Source of the DNA: an uncultured Erythrobacter sp.
GTDB taxonomy: Bacteria; Pseudomonadota; Alphaproteobacteria; Sphingomonadales; Sphingomonadaceae
Length of the DNA stretch: 43,273 nucleotides
Reading direction: 5' to 3'
Assembly (NCBI GenBank): GCA_913061345.1
Contig: CAJXTZ010000012.1
Span: 1 to 43,273, forward strand
Part shown: positions 31,896-41,136 of the stretch, in pieces
Position numbering within the stretch: position 1 is the stretch's first letter
How the letters are laid out: each line of letters begins with the position of its first letter
Notes under the pieces: generated by a model
Databases searched by the model: none
What the model was told of the DNA's origin: nothing
What the model saw: the letters and a program-made list of their open reading frames with translations, nothing else
Position numbers and translations under genes: made by a program

Positions 31896-33749
31896 ATGCA
31901 CGATCTTGATGTTATAGTTGTCGGCGGAGGTCATGCCGGATGTGAGGCAGCCTGTGCCGCCGCCCGTACCGGGGTGCGAACCGCCCTTGTCACTTTCGAT
32001 GCGAATGCTCTCGGCGCAATGAGTTGCAATCCCGCAATCGGCGGTTTGGGCAAAGGCCATCTTGTTCGTGAAGTTGACGCCTTCGACGGTCTGCTGGGCC
32101 GTGCTGCAGACGCCGGGGCCATCCACTACCGCATGTTGAACCGATCAAAGGGCAGTGCCGTCCAGGGTCCGCGCGTCCAGGCCGACCGCAAGTTGTTCCG
32201 CCGGGCGGTTCAAGGAATTATCGCGCAGCAACAGAGCTTGGAAATTGTCGAGGGTGAGGCAAGCGAATTGCTTCATTCGGGCGAGCGCGTTGAAGGTATA
32301 CGGCTATCTGATGGCTCCGAGATACGCGCACAGGCGGTGATCCTGTGTACAGGCACTTTTCTTGGTGGCACCCTCTTCAGGGGTGAGGAGCGCTTTGATG
32401 GTGGCCGGATCGGCGAGAACTCAGCGCAAAAGTTGGCAACGCAACTGCGCGCAGCAAAGCTACCGATGGCGAGGTTGAAAACCGGGACGCCGCCGCGTCT
32501 GGATGGGCGTACAATCGACTGGGCGCGGCTGGCGGAGCAGCCTTCCGACAGCGATGGCTGGACCATGTCAGACCTTTCCACGCGCAGGGAAAACCCGCAG
32601 GTGTTTTGCGCGATCACTCGCACCAATCGGCGTGCACACGACATTATCGCGCAGAATCTCGATCGCTCGCCCTTGTTCACAGGGGCTATCGATGCCGCCG
32701 GACCACGTTATTGTCCGTCCATCGAGGACAAGATTCACCGCTTTGCGGACAGGGATGGCCACCAGGTTTTTCTCGAGCCCGAAGGACTCGACACGCACTT
32801 TGTATATCCCAATGGAATAAGCACGAGTTTGCCTGTCGATGTTCAGCTGGCGATGTTACGCGAGATGGAGGGCTTGGAGCAGGTAGTGATGGAAGTCCCA
32901 GGGTATGCTGTGGAGTATGATCACATAGATCCGCGTGCTCTTGGTCCAGATCTCCAACTGAAGGCCTTTGCTGGTCTTTATTGCGCGGGGCAGATTAACG
33001 GTACAACCGGCTATGAAGAGGCTGCGGCGCAGGGCTTGATGGCAGGTCTGAATGCGTCGGCTGATATTCGTGGTATAGCCCTTCCCGCAATCGATCGTTC
33101 GAACAGTTATATGGCGGTGATGATTGACGACCTGACCCTGCATGGGGTCAGCGAACCATACCGGATGCTGACCGCCAGAGCAGAATACCGATTGCGTCTG
33201 AGGGCAAACAATTCAGCCTCTCGATTAACACCGATTGCTTTGGATACCGGCTGTGTAGAAGAACAGCGGCGTAATTGGTTTGTACGGCGAGAAGAGGATC
33301 GTTCCACGTGGAACATCGCTCTAGATCGCGTGGTGCCGGCCACTGAGCTACATGACGCGGGTTTACCGATAAAACGCGATGCCGGGCGCAAGAATCTTGC
33401 GGAGTGGTTGTCTCTGCCCGAAGTACAAATGGAAGACCTTGCGCGTTGGTTGCCAAATGATTGCGAGTTGAATAGCGAACTTGCAGGTGAGCTTATTGAA
33501 GACGCGGCGTATGCTCCATATCTTGCGCGTCAAGAGGCTGAATTGCGTGATTTGCGAAGTAGTGAAGCCCTGACGCTTGGTGCTGCGTTCCCCTTTGAAG
33601 ACGTACCAGGCCTCTCGACCGAGATGGTGGAGAGATTGAGCGCAGCGCAGCCTTCCAATCTTGCAGCGGCGGGGCGATTACGGGGAATAACACCGGCAGC
33701 GCTTGCGGCGTTGCTTGTCCATGCGAAACGCAGAAACAAGGCGGCATGA
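31896..33749 (+). CDS. mnmG: tRNA uridine modification FAD enzyme MnmG (GidA)
   Basis: A 617-residue FAD protein and partner of MnmE. The dinucleotide fold is [14 protein letters not shown]. Family signatures are [20 protein letters not shown] in part, [19 protein letters not shown] in part, [29 protein letters not shown] and the C-terminal helical domain with [17 protein letters not shown] in part. The ATG is used rather than the GTG just before it. A parS site is embedded in the coding sequence at DRSTWNI. The stop overlaps the rsmG ATG. Confidence 0.96.
   Translation: MHDLDVIVVGGGHAGCEAACAAARTGVRTALVTFDANALGAMSCNPAIGGLGKGHLVREVDAFDGLLGRAADAGAIHYRMLNRSKGSAVQGPRVQADRKLFRRAVQGIIAQQQSLEIVEGEASELLHSGERVEGIRLSDGSEIRAQAVILCTGTFLGGTLFRGEERFDGGRIGENSAQKLATQLRAAKLPMARLKTGTPPRLDGRTIDWARLAEQPSDSDGWTMSDLSTRRENPQVFCAITRTNRRAHDIIAQNLDRSPLFTGAIDAAGPRYCPSIEDKIHRFADRDGHQVFLEPEGLDTHFVYPNGISTSLPVDVQLAMLREMEGLEQVVMEVPGYAVEYDHIDPRALGPDLQLKAFAGLYCAGQINGTTGYEEAAAQGLMAGLNASADIRGIALPAIDRSNSYMAVMIDDLTLHGVSEPYRMLTARAEYRLRLRANNSASRLTPIALDTGCVEEQRRNWFVRREEDRSTWNIALDRVVPATELHDAGLPIKRDAGRKNLAEWLSLPEVQMEDLARWLPNDCELNSELAGELIEDAAYAPYLARQEAELRDLRSSEALTLGAAFPFEDVPGLSTEMVERLSAAQPSNLAAAGRLRGITPAALAALLVHAKRRNKAA
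33300..33315. other. parS site 2 (inside mnmG)
   Basis: CGTTCCACGTGGAACA: the 14-base palindromic core is intact and the first base departs from the 16-base form. It encodes part of RSTWNI. Confidence 0.8.
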
Positions 33750-34372
33750 TAGAAACCGATACACAAGCTCGCGAATATTGCGCAGGAAAATGCGGTCCTG
33801 CCGCGATGAGGCGATTTGAGCAGTTCATACCCATGCTTGTTACTGAGAATGAACGTCAGAATCTCGTATCGAACTCCAGTCTAGATCACGTCTGGACACG
33901 CCACATCGCTGATAGCGTGCAGCTGTTAGAGTATGTTCCACGTGAAACAGGCGTATGGATGGATCTTGGTTCCGGGGCGGGGTTTCCCGGCCTGGTTCTG
34001 GCTTTGACCGAACCAGAATTACCCATAATTTTGGTCGAATCGCGAAAACGACGTATCGAGTGGCTTCGCCGGGTTTGTGTCGAGTTTGCTTTGAAGAATT
34101 GCAAAATATTTTCCGAACGCCTTGAACATGTCGAAACGCGAAAGATCGATGTGATTACAGCCAGAGCCTTCGCTCCGCTGGGCAAGCTTGTTGAGTTATC
34201 CGCGCGGTTTTCCACACGCTCTACTACCTGGTTGTTGCCGAAAGGGCGGAAGGGGGCGATTGAGTTATCAGAGCAACCTGCTGTGATTCGCGAGATGTTC
34301 CACGTGGAACAATCACTGACCGATCCAACCGCAGGGATACTGATTGGCAAGGGGAGGCCCACGCTCCAATGA
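33746..34372 (+). CDS. rsmG: 16S rRNA 7-methylguanosine methyltransferase RsmG (GidB)
   Basis: A 208-residue SAM-dependent enzyme that methylates N7 of G527 in 16S rRNA; its loss gives low-level streptomycin resistance in other bacteria. Motif I is [16 protein letters not shown]. Further family segments are [19 protein letters not shown] in part, [15 protein letters not shown] and [15 protein letters not shown]. Both ends overlap neighbours by ATGA junctions (mnmG before, parA after). Two parS sites lie in the reading frame. Confidence 0.95.
   Translation: MIETDTQAREYCAGKCGPAAMRRFEQFIPMLVTENERQNLVSNSSLDHVWTRHIADSVQLLEYVPRETGVWMDLGSGAGFPGLVLALTEPELPIILVESRKRRIEWLRRVCVEFALKNCKIFSERLEHVETRKIDVITARAFAPLGKLVELSARFSTRSTTWLLPKGRKGAIELSEQPAVIREMFHVEQSLTDPTAGILIGKGRPTLQ
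33934..33949. other. parS site 3 (inside rsmG)
   Basis: TGTTCCACGTGAAACA, identical to the classical Bacillus subtilis parS consensus. It encodes part of YVPRETG. Confidence 0.93.
34296..34311. other. parS site 4 (end of rsmG)
   Basis: TGTTCCACGTGGAACA, the same perfect palindrome as site 1, 58 bases before parA. It encodes part of FHVEQS. Confidence 0.92.
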
Positions 34373-35145
34373 TCGTCATAGCTATTGCCAACCAGAAAGG
34401 TGGAGTGGGTAAGACCACATCGGCCATAAATGTCGCCACTGCCATGGCCGCGAGTGGCTGGCGAACCCTGTTGGTTGATCTCGACCCCCAGGGCAACGCA
34501 TCAACCGGCGTCGGTTTGGGCGCCGCGGAACGGGATATGTCCAGTTACGACGTACTCGTCGACGATGTTCCGGTAAGTGATTGCGTGGTAGCTTCATCCA
34601 TACCAGGACTGGATCTCCTTCCTGCCACCGTAGATCTGAGCGGTGCTGAAATTGAGCTTGTCGGCGTCGAGGAGCGAACCCATCGCCTCCGCCGTGCCTT
34701 TGCCAATCATCAGGGCCACGATATCTGCTTTATCGATTGTCCGCCTTCTCTTGGGCTTCTCACACTCAACGCCCTGTGTGCCGCTGATACGCTGTTGGTC
34801 CCCTTGCAGTGCGAGTTCTTCGCGCTGGAGGGGCTCAGCCAGCTTCTGCAAACGGTCGAGCAGGTGCAACAGCGGTTCAATCCCGATCTGGGCATCATTG
34901 GCATCGCCCTCACCATGTTCGACCGGCGGAACCGACTTACGGATCAGGTTTCGGATGACGTGCGTGAATGTCTAGGCGATCTGGTTTTCGATTCGGTCAT
35001 TCCACGCAATGTGCGATTGTCGGAAGCGCCCAGTCACGGATTGCCTGCGTTGATTTACGACCATTCCTGCCCTGGTAGCCGTGCCTACATGGCACTTGCG
35101 CGTGAACTGATCGGTCGATTGCCCGAAGAGAGGAAAGCGGCATGA
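34369..35145 (+). CDS. parA: Chromosome partitioning ATPase ParA
   Basis: A 258-residue deviant-Walker ATPase. The P-loop is IANQKGGVGKTTSAIN, with both signature lysines. VDLDPQGNASTG (A') and CFIDCPPSLGLLTLNAL (Walker B) follow. There is no N-terminal DNA-binding extension, so it is the chromosomal Soj type. It forms a nucleoid-bound gradient that pulls ParB-parS complexes to the pole. It overlaps rsmG before and parB after by four bases. Confidence 0.97.
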   Translation: MIVIAIANQKGGVGKTTSAINVATAMAASGWRTLLVDLDPQGNASTGVGLGAAERDMSSYDVLVDDVPVSDCVVASSIPGLDLLPATVDLSGAEIELVGVEERTHRLRRAFANHQGHDICFIDCPPSLGLLTLNALCAADTLLVPLQCEFFALEGLSQLLQTVEQVQQRFNPDLGIIGIALTMFDRRNRLTDQVSDDVRECLGDLVFDSVIPRNVRLSEAPSHGLPALIYDHSCPGSRAYMALARELIGRLPEERKAA

Positions 35146-36158
35146 GTAAAGTCGAAAAAGCCGCTAACGACAGTGCCACAAGGGAAACTGCCGCAACGCG
35201 AGTTCCGGGCTCTCGTCGCAAGCTGGGTAAGGGCTTGGGCGCCCTGATGGGTGATATGAAGCGCGAAGAGCCGCTGGTCGCGCAAGAGGCGCCAGCGCAG
35301 GAGGGAAGCGGCGGGTCACCCTCCGCCAGTTCTCAAGGAGAGGGCGCACGTGCCAACGGCCTCGCCATGCTGGCGATCGCGGATATCGAACCGCATCCGG
35401 ATCAGCCCCGCACCCATTTCGACGATGAAGCGCTCGCCGAACTTGCTGCTTCCATTGCATCTCGCGGCGTGATTCAACCCATTATTGTGCGGCCGACGGC
35501 GAAGGGCAAATATCAGCTTGTCGCCGGGGAGCGTCGCTGGCGTGCCTCCCAAAAAGCGCAGATGCATAAAATCCCTGCGATAATTCGCAATCTTGACGAG
35601 CGCGATGTCATAGCACTGGCGCTTATAGAGAATATCCAACGCGAAGACCTGAACCCGGTGGAAGAGGCGCGTGCCTATCAACGCCTGGCTGAGCTGGAGG
35701 AAATGACCCAGGCTGAAATTGCCGGCCTGGTGGAGAAATCGCGCAGCCATGTGGCCAACCTTCAACGCCTGCTGTCACTTCCTGAAGGTGTGCTTGACCA
35801 TCTTCAGGCGGGCCGGCTCGACATGGGTCACGGACGCGCATTGATCGGCTTGGAGGATGCGACCGAAATCGCCGACAGGGCAGTGAAGGAAAATTTATCC
35901 GTTCGCGATGTCGAGAAACTGGCGCGCAAGGCACGCAATGGAGGCGAAGCTCCGGTACGGCGCCAGGCGCGGCCTCCCCGTGACCCCGCGCGGGATGCCG
36001 ATATCGCAGCGGTGGAGAACCACCTCGAGGAGTTCCTGGGACTGCCGGTGAAGATCGCAGCGGACGATGATCCGCGCTCAGGTACGGTTACCGTGCGTTT
36101 CCGCACGCTGGATCAGCTGGATCTGATTTGTCAGCGCCTGACGGGCGGCGGAATTTAG
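35142..36158 (+). CDS. parB: Chromosome partitioning protein ParB
   Basis: A 338-residue CTPase and DNA-binding protein. After a basic, low-complexity start (RRKLGKGLGALMGDM is the ParA-stimulating region) comes the ParB/Srx domain with PDQPRTHFDDEALAEL and the CTP-binding VAGERRWRAS, then LIENIQREDLNPVEEA. The helix-turn-helix is MTQAEIAGLVEKSRSHVANL. The C-terminal dimerisation domain is about residues 282-338. It nucleates on the four parS sites just upstream. PopZ, a known ParB partner, is encoded in the same window. Confidence 0.97.
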   Translation: MSKVEKAANDSATRETAATRVPGSRRKLGKGLGALMGDMKREEPLVAQEAPAQEGSGGSPSASSQGEGARANGLAMLAIADIEPHPDQPRTHFDDEALAELAASIASRGVIQPIIVRPTAKGKYQLVAGERRWRASQKAQMHKIPAIIRNLDERDVIALALIENIQREDLNPVEEARAYQRLAELEEMTQAEIAGLVEKSRSHVANLQRLLSLPEGVLDHLQAGRLDMGHGRALIGLEDATEIADRAVKENLSVRDVEKLARKARNGGEAPVRRQARPPRDPARDADIAAVENHLEEFLGLPVKIAADDDPRSGTVTVRFRTLDQLDLICQRLTGGGI

Positions 36159-36187
36159 CGTTAATTCAATGACTTGCCTGATCCGTT

Positions 36188-36207
36188 AGTCGCGCGGCGC
36201 GACTTTC
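36188..36207. repeat. 20-base palindromic repeat, copy A
   Basis: AGTCGCGCGGCGCGACTTTC. The arms AGTCGCGC and GCGCGACT surround one G. The same 20 bases occur inside the Sua5 gene at 40835. Here it is in the 62-base gap between convergent parB and the glycine-zipper gene, where it could also work as a transcription stop. Confidence 0.75.
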
Positions 36208-36220
36208 AGGAAGTTCGGGC

Positions 36221-37186
36221 CTACTCTACTGGAACTGTCTTACCGCTCGGCTGAGGGCGCGGAATGACGCGGCGGGCAGGGCGTGGGGTAGGGGCAGGGC
36301 GCTCCAACTCAACCCATTCTTCGCGGACTGTCGTGGTGCATTCCGACCCGTGGCGATGGCGATGGCGTCGATGCCCATGGTCTGCGCTATTGGCCGGCAC
36401 CCAAATCGCCGGCTGGCCGTAGCTCGACTGGTTTGCAAAGCCGACGCCCCCTTCCATCTCGTATCGACGCAGGTAAGCATCACAATATCGGGCAGCCCAA
36501 CGTTCGTTGGCATCGAACTCGTAGGCGCCACGGTGGTCACCGTCCGCACCATCGATCGCTGACCCGATGACGGCGCCAGCAACACCGCCGACGCCCGCGC
36601 CGATCAGCGTGCCGGCAAGACGGCTGCCATCGTCATCGATACGATTACCGGCGAACCCGCCGACAAGGGCACCGAGAAGCCCACCGAGCAGACCTCCGTC
36701 CAGATCATCATCCCGATCGGAGTATCGCGCATAACCACCTTGGTTGGACATGAGCAGACGGCAATCGGAAAGCCATGCTTCGCGCTCGGCCAGTGAATAG
36801 CCCAACATCCCGCCGGGCGAGGCGGCTATATCCATATGGTTGCGCTCAATATGCACCTCGTAGTCGCCGTCAGGTTCGCGCCAACCGTCATTACCGAGTG
36901 CAAGGACATGCCCATCGTCGCCAACGAAGCGCCCTTCTCCGACGAAGGTACCATCATATTCACTGTCCAGCACTTCTCCCTCGTGCGTGGTGTAGGTACC
37001 GTTCCAGGTACCGCGCCAAGAGTTCCCCTCCCGCCAATGACCTTGCCATTCACGATCGTGATTGCCCGAGGATTCCAGCACCTCACGGTGTTCGATCACA
37101 GGGCGGGGTTCGTCGCGGGCCAAAGTCGGGACAGCAAGCATCAGCGAGGCGGCGCTGGCGAGAAGCAGGGGAAAGCGGGTGGACAT
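36221..37186 (-). CDS. Exported protein with glycine-zipper domain
   Basis: A 321-residue envelope protein. The signal peptide is residues 1 to about 24 (STRFPLLLASAASLMLAVPTLA after the first Met). The next 100 residues are rich in Trp, Gly, His and Asp (GHWREGNSWRGTWNGTY). A glycine-zipper membrane segment lies near residues 165-215: GGLLGGLLGALVGGFAGNR and GTLIGAGVGGVAGAVIGSA. The tail is His/Arg-rich (HGHRRHRHRHG), then proline-rich. Proteins of this layout sit in the outer membrane or periplasm; function is unknown. The start has GAGGA about ten bases upstream. A weak promoter-like pair (TTGCGC, 16 bases, TATAGC) lies at 37233-37260. Confidence 0.72.
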   Translation of the reverse strand: MSTRFPLLLASAASLMLAVPTLARDEPRPVIEHREVLESSGNHDREWQGHWREGNSWRGTWNGTYTTHEGEVLDSEYDGTFVGEGRFVGDDGHVLALGNDGWREPDGDYEVHIERNHMDIAASPGGMLGYSLAEREAWLSDCRLLMSNQGGYARYSDRDDDLDGGLLGGLLGALVGGFAGNRIDDDGSRLAGTLIGAGVGGVAGAVIGSAIDGADGDHRGAYEFDANERWAARYCDAYLRRYEMEGGVGFANQSSYGQPAIWVPANSADHGHRRHRHRHGSECTTTVREEWVELERPAPTPRPARRVIPRPQPSGKTVPVE

Positions 37187-37308
37187 TGCGCGAGGTTCCT
37201 CATGCGGAATCGGGCTCATTTGCCCGGTTAACGCTATATTTACCGTAACAACGGGCGCAATTTCCACAGATACCGAATGGCTGTCCCGATCCGGGGCAAG
37301 AGGGCGGC

Positions 37309-37791
37309 CTAGATCCGGTCTGCCAGCATGGCGGCCAGCGCCTCTATCCCGTTGCGGTCTTCCCAATCGAAACGACCGATGTCGGGGCTGTCGAGATCGA
37401 TCACAGCCGTGACCGCACCGTCTTTCACAATGGGAACTACCAGTTCGGACCGGCTGCGCGCATCACACGCAATGTGTCCCGGGAAGGTGTGAACGTCCTC
37501 CACCAGCTGCGTTTCACCCGACTGCGCGGCGCGCCCGCAAACACCCACGTTGATGGGAATACGGATGCAGGCCGGGCGCCCTCTAAATGGTCCGAGTACC
37601 AGTTCGCCTTCTACCATGCGGTAGAACCCGGTCCAGTTGCAGTCCGGTAGAAACTCTCCCAGCAATGCGGCGACATTGGCCATATTGGCTACGCCATCGG
37701 GCTCCCCCGCAGTCAGCGCGTCGGCGGCAGAAAGCAGTTCACGGTAGAGATGCGCCTTGTTGGCGTCGGGATCGGGGGCAAAATCGAACAT
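37309..37791 (-). CDS. GAF-domain protein, free methionine-R-sulfoxide reductase type
   Basis: A 160-residue single GAF domain closely resembling fRMsr (MsrC), which reduces free methionine-(R)-sulfoxide. The three cysteines of the catalytic site are all present: RPACIRI, VGVCGRAA and HIACDARSRSELVVP. The N-terminal NWTGFYRM is another family mark. With this full set the enzymatic assignment is likely. The ATG of MFDFAPDPD has AAGGG upstream; one seven codons earlier is possible. It reads in the same direction as the glycine-zipper gene, 122 bases ahead. Confidence 0.85.
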   Translation of the reverse strand: MFDFAPDPDANKAHLYRELLSAADALTAGEPDGVANMANVAALLGEFLPDCNWTGFYRMVEGELVLGPFRGRPACIRIPINVGVCGRAAQSGETQLVEDVHTFPGHIACDARSRSELVVPIVKDGAVTAVIDLDSPDIGRFDWEDRNGIEALAAMLADRI

Positions 37792-37854
37792 GGGCACGCC
37801 CTTAGCGGGCAAAGAGATTGCCGCAAAGCCGGACCTCGCCTAATCTGCATTCAT

Positions 37855-39318
37855 ATGAGCACTTTCAAGAAAATCCTTATCGCGATCCTGGTCCTGTTGC
37901 TGCTGGCAGCGGCCGTCATCTGGTGGCTGTTCCAGGGCGAGCCTGCCACATTCACGCTGGAAGAGACGACAGGCATCGAGCCGACGCTGGCAACGCCCGA
38001 TCCGCAAATGGTACCGACCGTCGAAATTGCCGAGCCTATCGGCTGGCCCGATGGGGCCGCCCCCCAGGCGGCCGAAGGACTGGTCGTTAATCGCTTTGCT
38101 GAAGGTCTGGACCATCCGCGGGTGATCTATGCCATGCCCAACGGCGATGTCCTGGTCACGCTGACCCGTGCGCCGGAAAGCGAAATGACCGGCGGCTGGC
38201 TGACGAACTTTATAGCAGGCATTCTGTTCAGCGAAGCAGGATCTGCCGGGGAATCGCCCAATCAGCTGGTACTGCTACGCGATACCGATGAAGATGGTGT
38301 GGCGGACGAGCGGCATCTCCTGCGGGAGGACGATCTCGATTCGCCGTCCGGCATCGCCTGGTCAGATGGCAATCTCTACATTGCCAATCACGATGAAGTT
38401 CTCCGCTTCGATTACGAGGAGGGTGCGGATACCGTTACCGGTGAACCGGAAAAGCTGGCCGACCTGCCGCCCGCCGGAAATCACTGGATGCGCAACATCA
38501 TTCTCTCGGACGACGGAAATCGTCTCTTTGTCGCGGTTGGCTCGGCCTCGAATATCGGGGAAGGGGGAATGGAGATCGAGGAGGGGCGCGCCGCGATCCA
38601 TGAACTCAACCTCGAAACCGGGCAGGCACGGCTGTACGGGGCGGGGCTGCGCAATCCCAATGGCATGGCGTTCAATCCCTGGACTGGCGAATTGTGGACG
38701 ACCGTGAACGAGCGCGACATGCTGGGTTCCGATCTGGTGCCCGATTACATGTCGAACGTGCCGATAGGCGTCCATTATGGCTGGCCGTGGGTCTATTACA
38801 ATGACGTGATCGACGAGCGGGTGGATGCGCCCATGCCACGCTATCTCACCGAGTATACGCGCACGCCGCAATATGCACTGGGCGCGCATGTCGCCGCGCT
38901 CGGCATGGTGTTTACCGAAGAGGGCAGCCGGATGGGTGAGCTTTTTGGTCAGGGCGCTTTCATCGCCCGCCATGGCTCATGGAATCGCATTCCTGCCTCG
39001 GGTTATGACGTGGTCTTCGTGGCGTTCGATGAGCGCGGGAATCCGGTAGGCGAACCGCGACGCGTGCTGGAGCCGTTCCTTGCCCGGGAAGGCGAGACAT
39101 ACGGGCGCCCGACCTGGGTGGAATGGGACCGGACCGGAGCCTTGTTGGTGAGCGACGACACCGGGAACATCATCTGGCGGGTCACCGCCCCCGGATCCGA
39201 AGGGGCCGCAGCTATCGAACGCAATACGGGTGAGCGCCTGCCCCCCCGCCGCCAGCTTACCGACGATCCTTCCCGCGCGTTCGAAGAAGGGGCAATTGAC
39301 GCAAGCGATATCATGTAA
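37855..39318 (+). CDS. Membrane-anchored sorbosone/glucose dehydrogenase-like protein
   Basis: A 487-residue protein with an N-terminal anchor (residues 5-27, KILIAILVLLLLAAAVIWWL) and a periplasmic six-bladed beta-propeller of the GSDH/L-sorbosone dehydrogenase family. Blade segments include VNRFAEGLDHPRVIYAMPNG in part, GLRNPNGMAFNPWTGELW, GVHYGWPWVYYND, ALGAHVAALGMVF and FIARHGSWNR. Related soluble aldose sugar dehydrogenases use PQQ and calcium; no pqq genes are in the window, so cofactor and substrate are not known. It is divergent from the GAF gene with 63 bases between starts. Confidence 0.85.
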   Translation: MSTFKKILIAILVLLLLAAAVIWWLFQGEPATFTLEETTGIEPTLATPDPQMVPTVEIAEPIGWPDGAAPQAAEGLVVNRFAEGLDHPRVIYAMPNGDVLVTLTRAPESEMTGGWLTNFIAGILFSEAGSAGESPNQLVLLRDTDEDGVADERHLLREDDLDSPSGIAWSDGNLYIANHDEVLRFDYEEGADTVTGEPEKLADLPPAGNHWMRNIILSDDGNRLFVAVGSASNIGEGGMEIEEGRAAIHELNLETGQARLYGAGLRNPNGMAFNPWTGELWTTVNERDMLGSDLVPDYMSNVPIGVHYGWPWVYYNDVIDERVDAPMPRYLTEYTRTPQYALGAHVAALGMVFTEEGSRMGELFGQGAFIARHGSWNRIPASGYDVVFVAFDERGNPVGEPRRVLEPFLAREGETYGRPTWVEWDRTGALLVSDDTGNIIWRVTAPGSEGAAAIERNTGERLPPRRQLTDDPSRAFEEGAIDASDIM

Positions 39319-39340
39319 TCGCCCGCCGAAATTCAAAAAG

Positions 39341-40168
39341 CTACGAGAGCGGCTTGCCGTCACGCCCCGCCAGTTCGGTGATGAAATGCCAGGCGATACG
39401 ACCGGAACGTGCCCCGCGACGCTTGGCCCATTCCAGAGCTTCTGATTCGTCAATCATCAGCCCGTATTCCCTTGCATAGCCGCGCAGGATTTCAAGATAA
39501 TCGTCCTGGCTGGCATTATGGAAGCCTAGCGAGAGGCCGAACCGGTCTGCCAGTGCGAGGTTATCGTCAACCGCGTCACGAGGGTTGATCGGATCGTCCT
39601 GCTCGCTGCCGTGCCGCGCCAGTATTGCACGCCTGTTCGAGGTGACGGCAATACGCACGTTGTCAGGCCGTGCTTCGACCCCGCCGTCGAGCCAGCTTCG
39701 CAAATGACGCGGAGTAGTGGAATCTCCCTGCGCAAACCCGAGATCGTCCAGGAAAACGAGAAAGCTGCGCGTCTCGCTTCTCAGTTCGGCGAAAAGCATC
39801 GGAAGTGACGTCACGGCGTCTGTCGAAACCTGAACCAGCGCGATTTTTCCACCCTTCGCCTGTGTATCCGCGACAGCAGAGCGTAGCAGCGCGGACTTGC
39901 CCATCCCGCGCGCACCCCACAGCAGCATGTCATGCGCCGCTTGGCCATGCGCCAACCGCTCCACGTTGCGGACGACTGCGGCTTTTTGCGCGTCGATCCC
40001 GTGCAAGAGATCGAGCGCAGGTGCGTCTATTGTTGCGACGCTGCGCGCACCTGCGGCATCCCACACGAATGCAGGGCCTTTTGTCCAATCGGCCAGTTGT
40101 CCACTTGCGGGTGCGAGCCGTTCAAGCGCGGTAGCAATACGGGCGAGCAGTTGGGCTTGGTCTTCCAT
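39341..40168 (-). CDS. DUF815 AAA-type ATPase
   Basis: A 275-residue ATPase. Walker A is LLWGARGMGKSALLRS, Walker B FLVFLDDLGF, sensor 1 region RIAVTSNRRAIL, and the C-terminal lid has ARSGRIAWHFITELAG with an arginine pair. The long DDNLALADRFGLSLGF segment is typical of DUF815. The function is not established. The ATG of MEDQAQ has AGGG nine bases upstream; nearby ATGs are too close to it. It is divergent from the Sua5 gene, with only 26 bases between the two starts, so their promoters must overlap. Confidence 0.85.
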   Translation of the reverse strand: MEDQAQLLARIATALERLAPASGQLADWTKGPAFVWDAAGARSVATIDAPALDLLHGIDAQKAAVVRNVERLAHGQAAHDMLLWGARGMGKSALLRSAVADTQAKGGKIALVQVSTDAVTSLPMLFAELRSETRSFLVFLDDLGFAQGDSTTPRHLRSWLDGGVEARPDNVRIAVTSNRRAILARHGSEQDDPINPRDAVDDNLALADRFGLSLGFHNASQDDYLEILRGYAREYGLMIDESEALEWAKRRGARSGRIAWHFITELAGRDGKPLS

Positions 40169-40194
40169 GGCCATCATCCCTATAGCCGAGATCA

Positions 40195-41136
40195 ATGAGC
40201 GGCAAGCAATCGACCATCTCCCCCGACGCGGCGGGTATTGCACAAGCAGCGAAGATCCTGCGTGGTGGCGGCCTTGTCGTCATGCCGACAGAGACGGTTT
40301 ACGGCCTTGCTGCCAGAGCCGACCGTGCCGATGCGGTGGCGCAAATATACCGGACCAAGGGAAGGCCCGATTTCAATCCGTTGATCGTGCATGTGACCTC
40401 GCTGGACATGGCGCGGCACGTGGCGCTGTTCCATGAAGACGCGGAACGACTTGCCGCACGATTTTGGCCAGGTCCGCTGACATTGGTGCTACCGTTACGG
40501 AAGGGAGCAGGGATCGCTCCGGCTGTCACGGCGGGTCTTGGCACCATTGCCCTGCGCCAGCCGGACCATCCCATTGCCGCGCAGCTTTTGCGCGAGGTTG
40601 CTCTGCCACTTGCCGCACCATCGGCAAATCGCAGCAATGCCGTGAGTCCAACGCGTCCCGATCATGTCTTCGCCTCTTTCGGAAAGCAGTCCCCGCCAGT
40701 GATCGAAGGAGGTTCTTGCGCTGCAGGGCTCGAATCCACGATTGTCGCCCTGGATCCTGAGGGCGGCTGGCGGCTGCTGCGCCCAGGGCCGATCGCAGCA
40801 GATGAACTGGAAGCAATGCTGGGTGCGCAGGCGAAGTCGCGCGGCGCGACTTTCGAGGCACCGGGCCAGATGAAGACACATTACTCGCCCGGAAAGCCCG
40901 TGCTGCTGAATCGCATGCAGCCCGAGAGAGATTGTTTCATGATCGGTTTCGGTGATATCGACGGGGATAGGAACTTGTCTGCCAATGCGGATCTGGCAGA
41001 AGCCGCCTCCCAGCTATACTCCGCCCTGCACCAGGCAGCAAAATCCGATCGTCCGCGTGTCTGTGTCGCGCCCATACCAACGCACGGTATGGGGCAAGCA
41101 ATCAACGATAGACTGAAACGCGCCGCGACGTCCTAG
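40195..41136 (+). CDS. L-threonylcarbamoyladenylate synthase (Sua5 type)
   Basis: A 313-residue Sua5 enzyme, which makes threonylcarbamoyl-AMP from threonine, bicarbonate and ATP for t6A at position 37 of ANN-reading tRNAs. The TsaC domain (about residues 10-205) has MPTETVYGLAARA, KGRPDFNPLIVHV and APSANRSNAVSPT. A linker (about 206-225) leads to the Sua5 domain (HYSPGKPVLL to GQAINDRLKRA). The linker is encoded in part by the 20-base palindromic repeat, giving KSRGATF. The 3' end overlaps the opposing lipoprotein gene by four bases. Confidence 0.93.
   Translation: MSGKQSTISPDAAGIAQAAKILRGGGLVVMPTETVYGLAARADRADAVAQIYRTKGRPDFNPLIVHVTSLDMARHVALFHEDAERLAARFWPGPLTLVLPLRKGAGIAPAVTAGLGTIALRQPDHPIAAQLLREVALPLAAPSANRSNAVSPTRPDHVFASFGKQSPPVIEGGSCAAGLESTIVALDPEGGWRLLRPGPIAADELEAMLGAQAKSRGATFEAPGQMKTHYSPGKPVLLNRMQPERDCFMIGFGDIDGDRNLSANADLAEAASQLYSALHQAAKSDRPRVCVAPIPTHGMGQAINDRLKRAATS
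40835..40854. repeat. 20-base palindromic repeat, copy B (in frame inside the Sua5 gene)
   Basis: Identical to 36188-36207, with one further paired base on each side (AAGTCGCGC and GCGCGACTT). It is translated within the linker between the two Sua5 domains. Confidence 0.75.
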
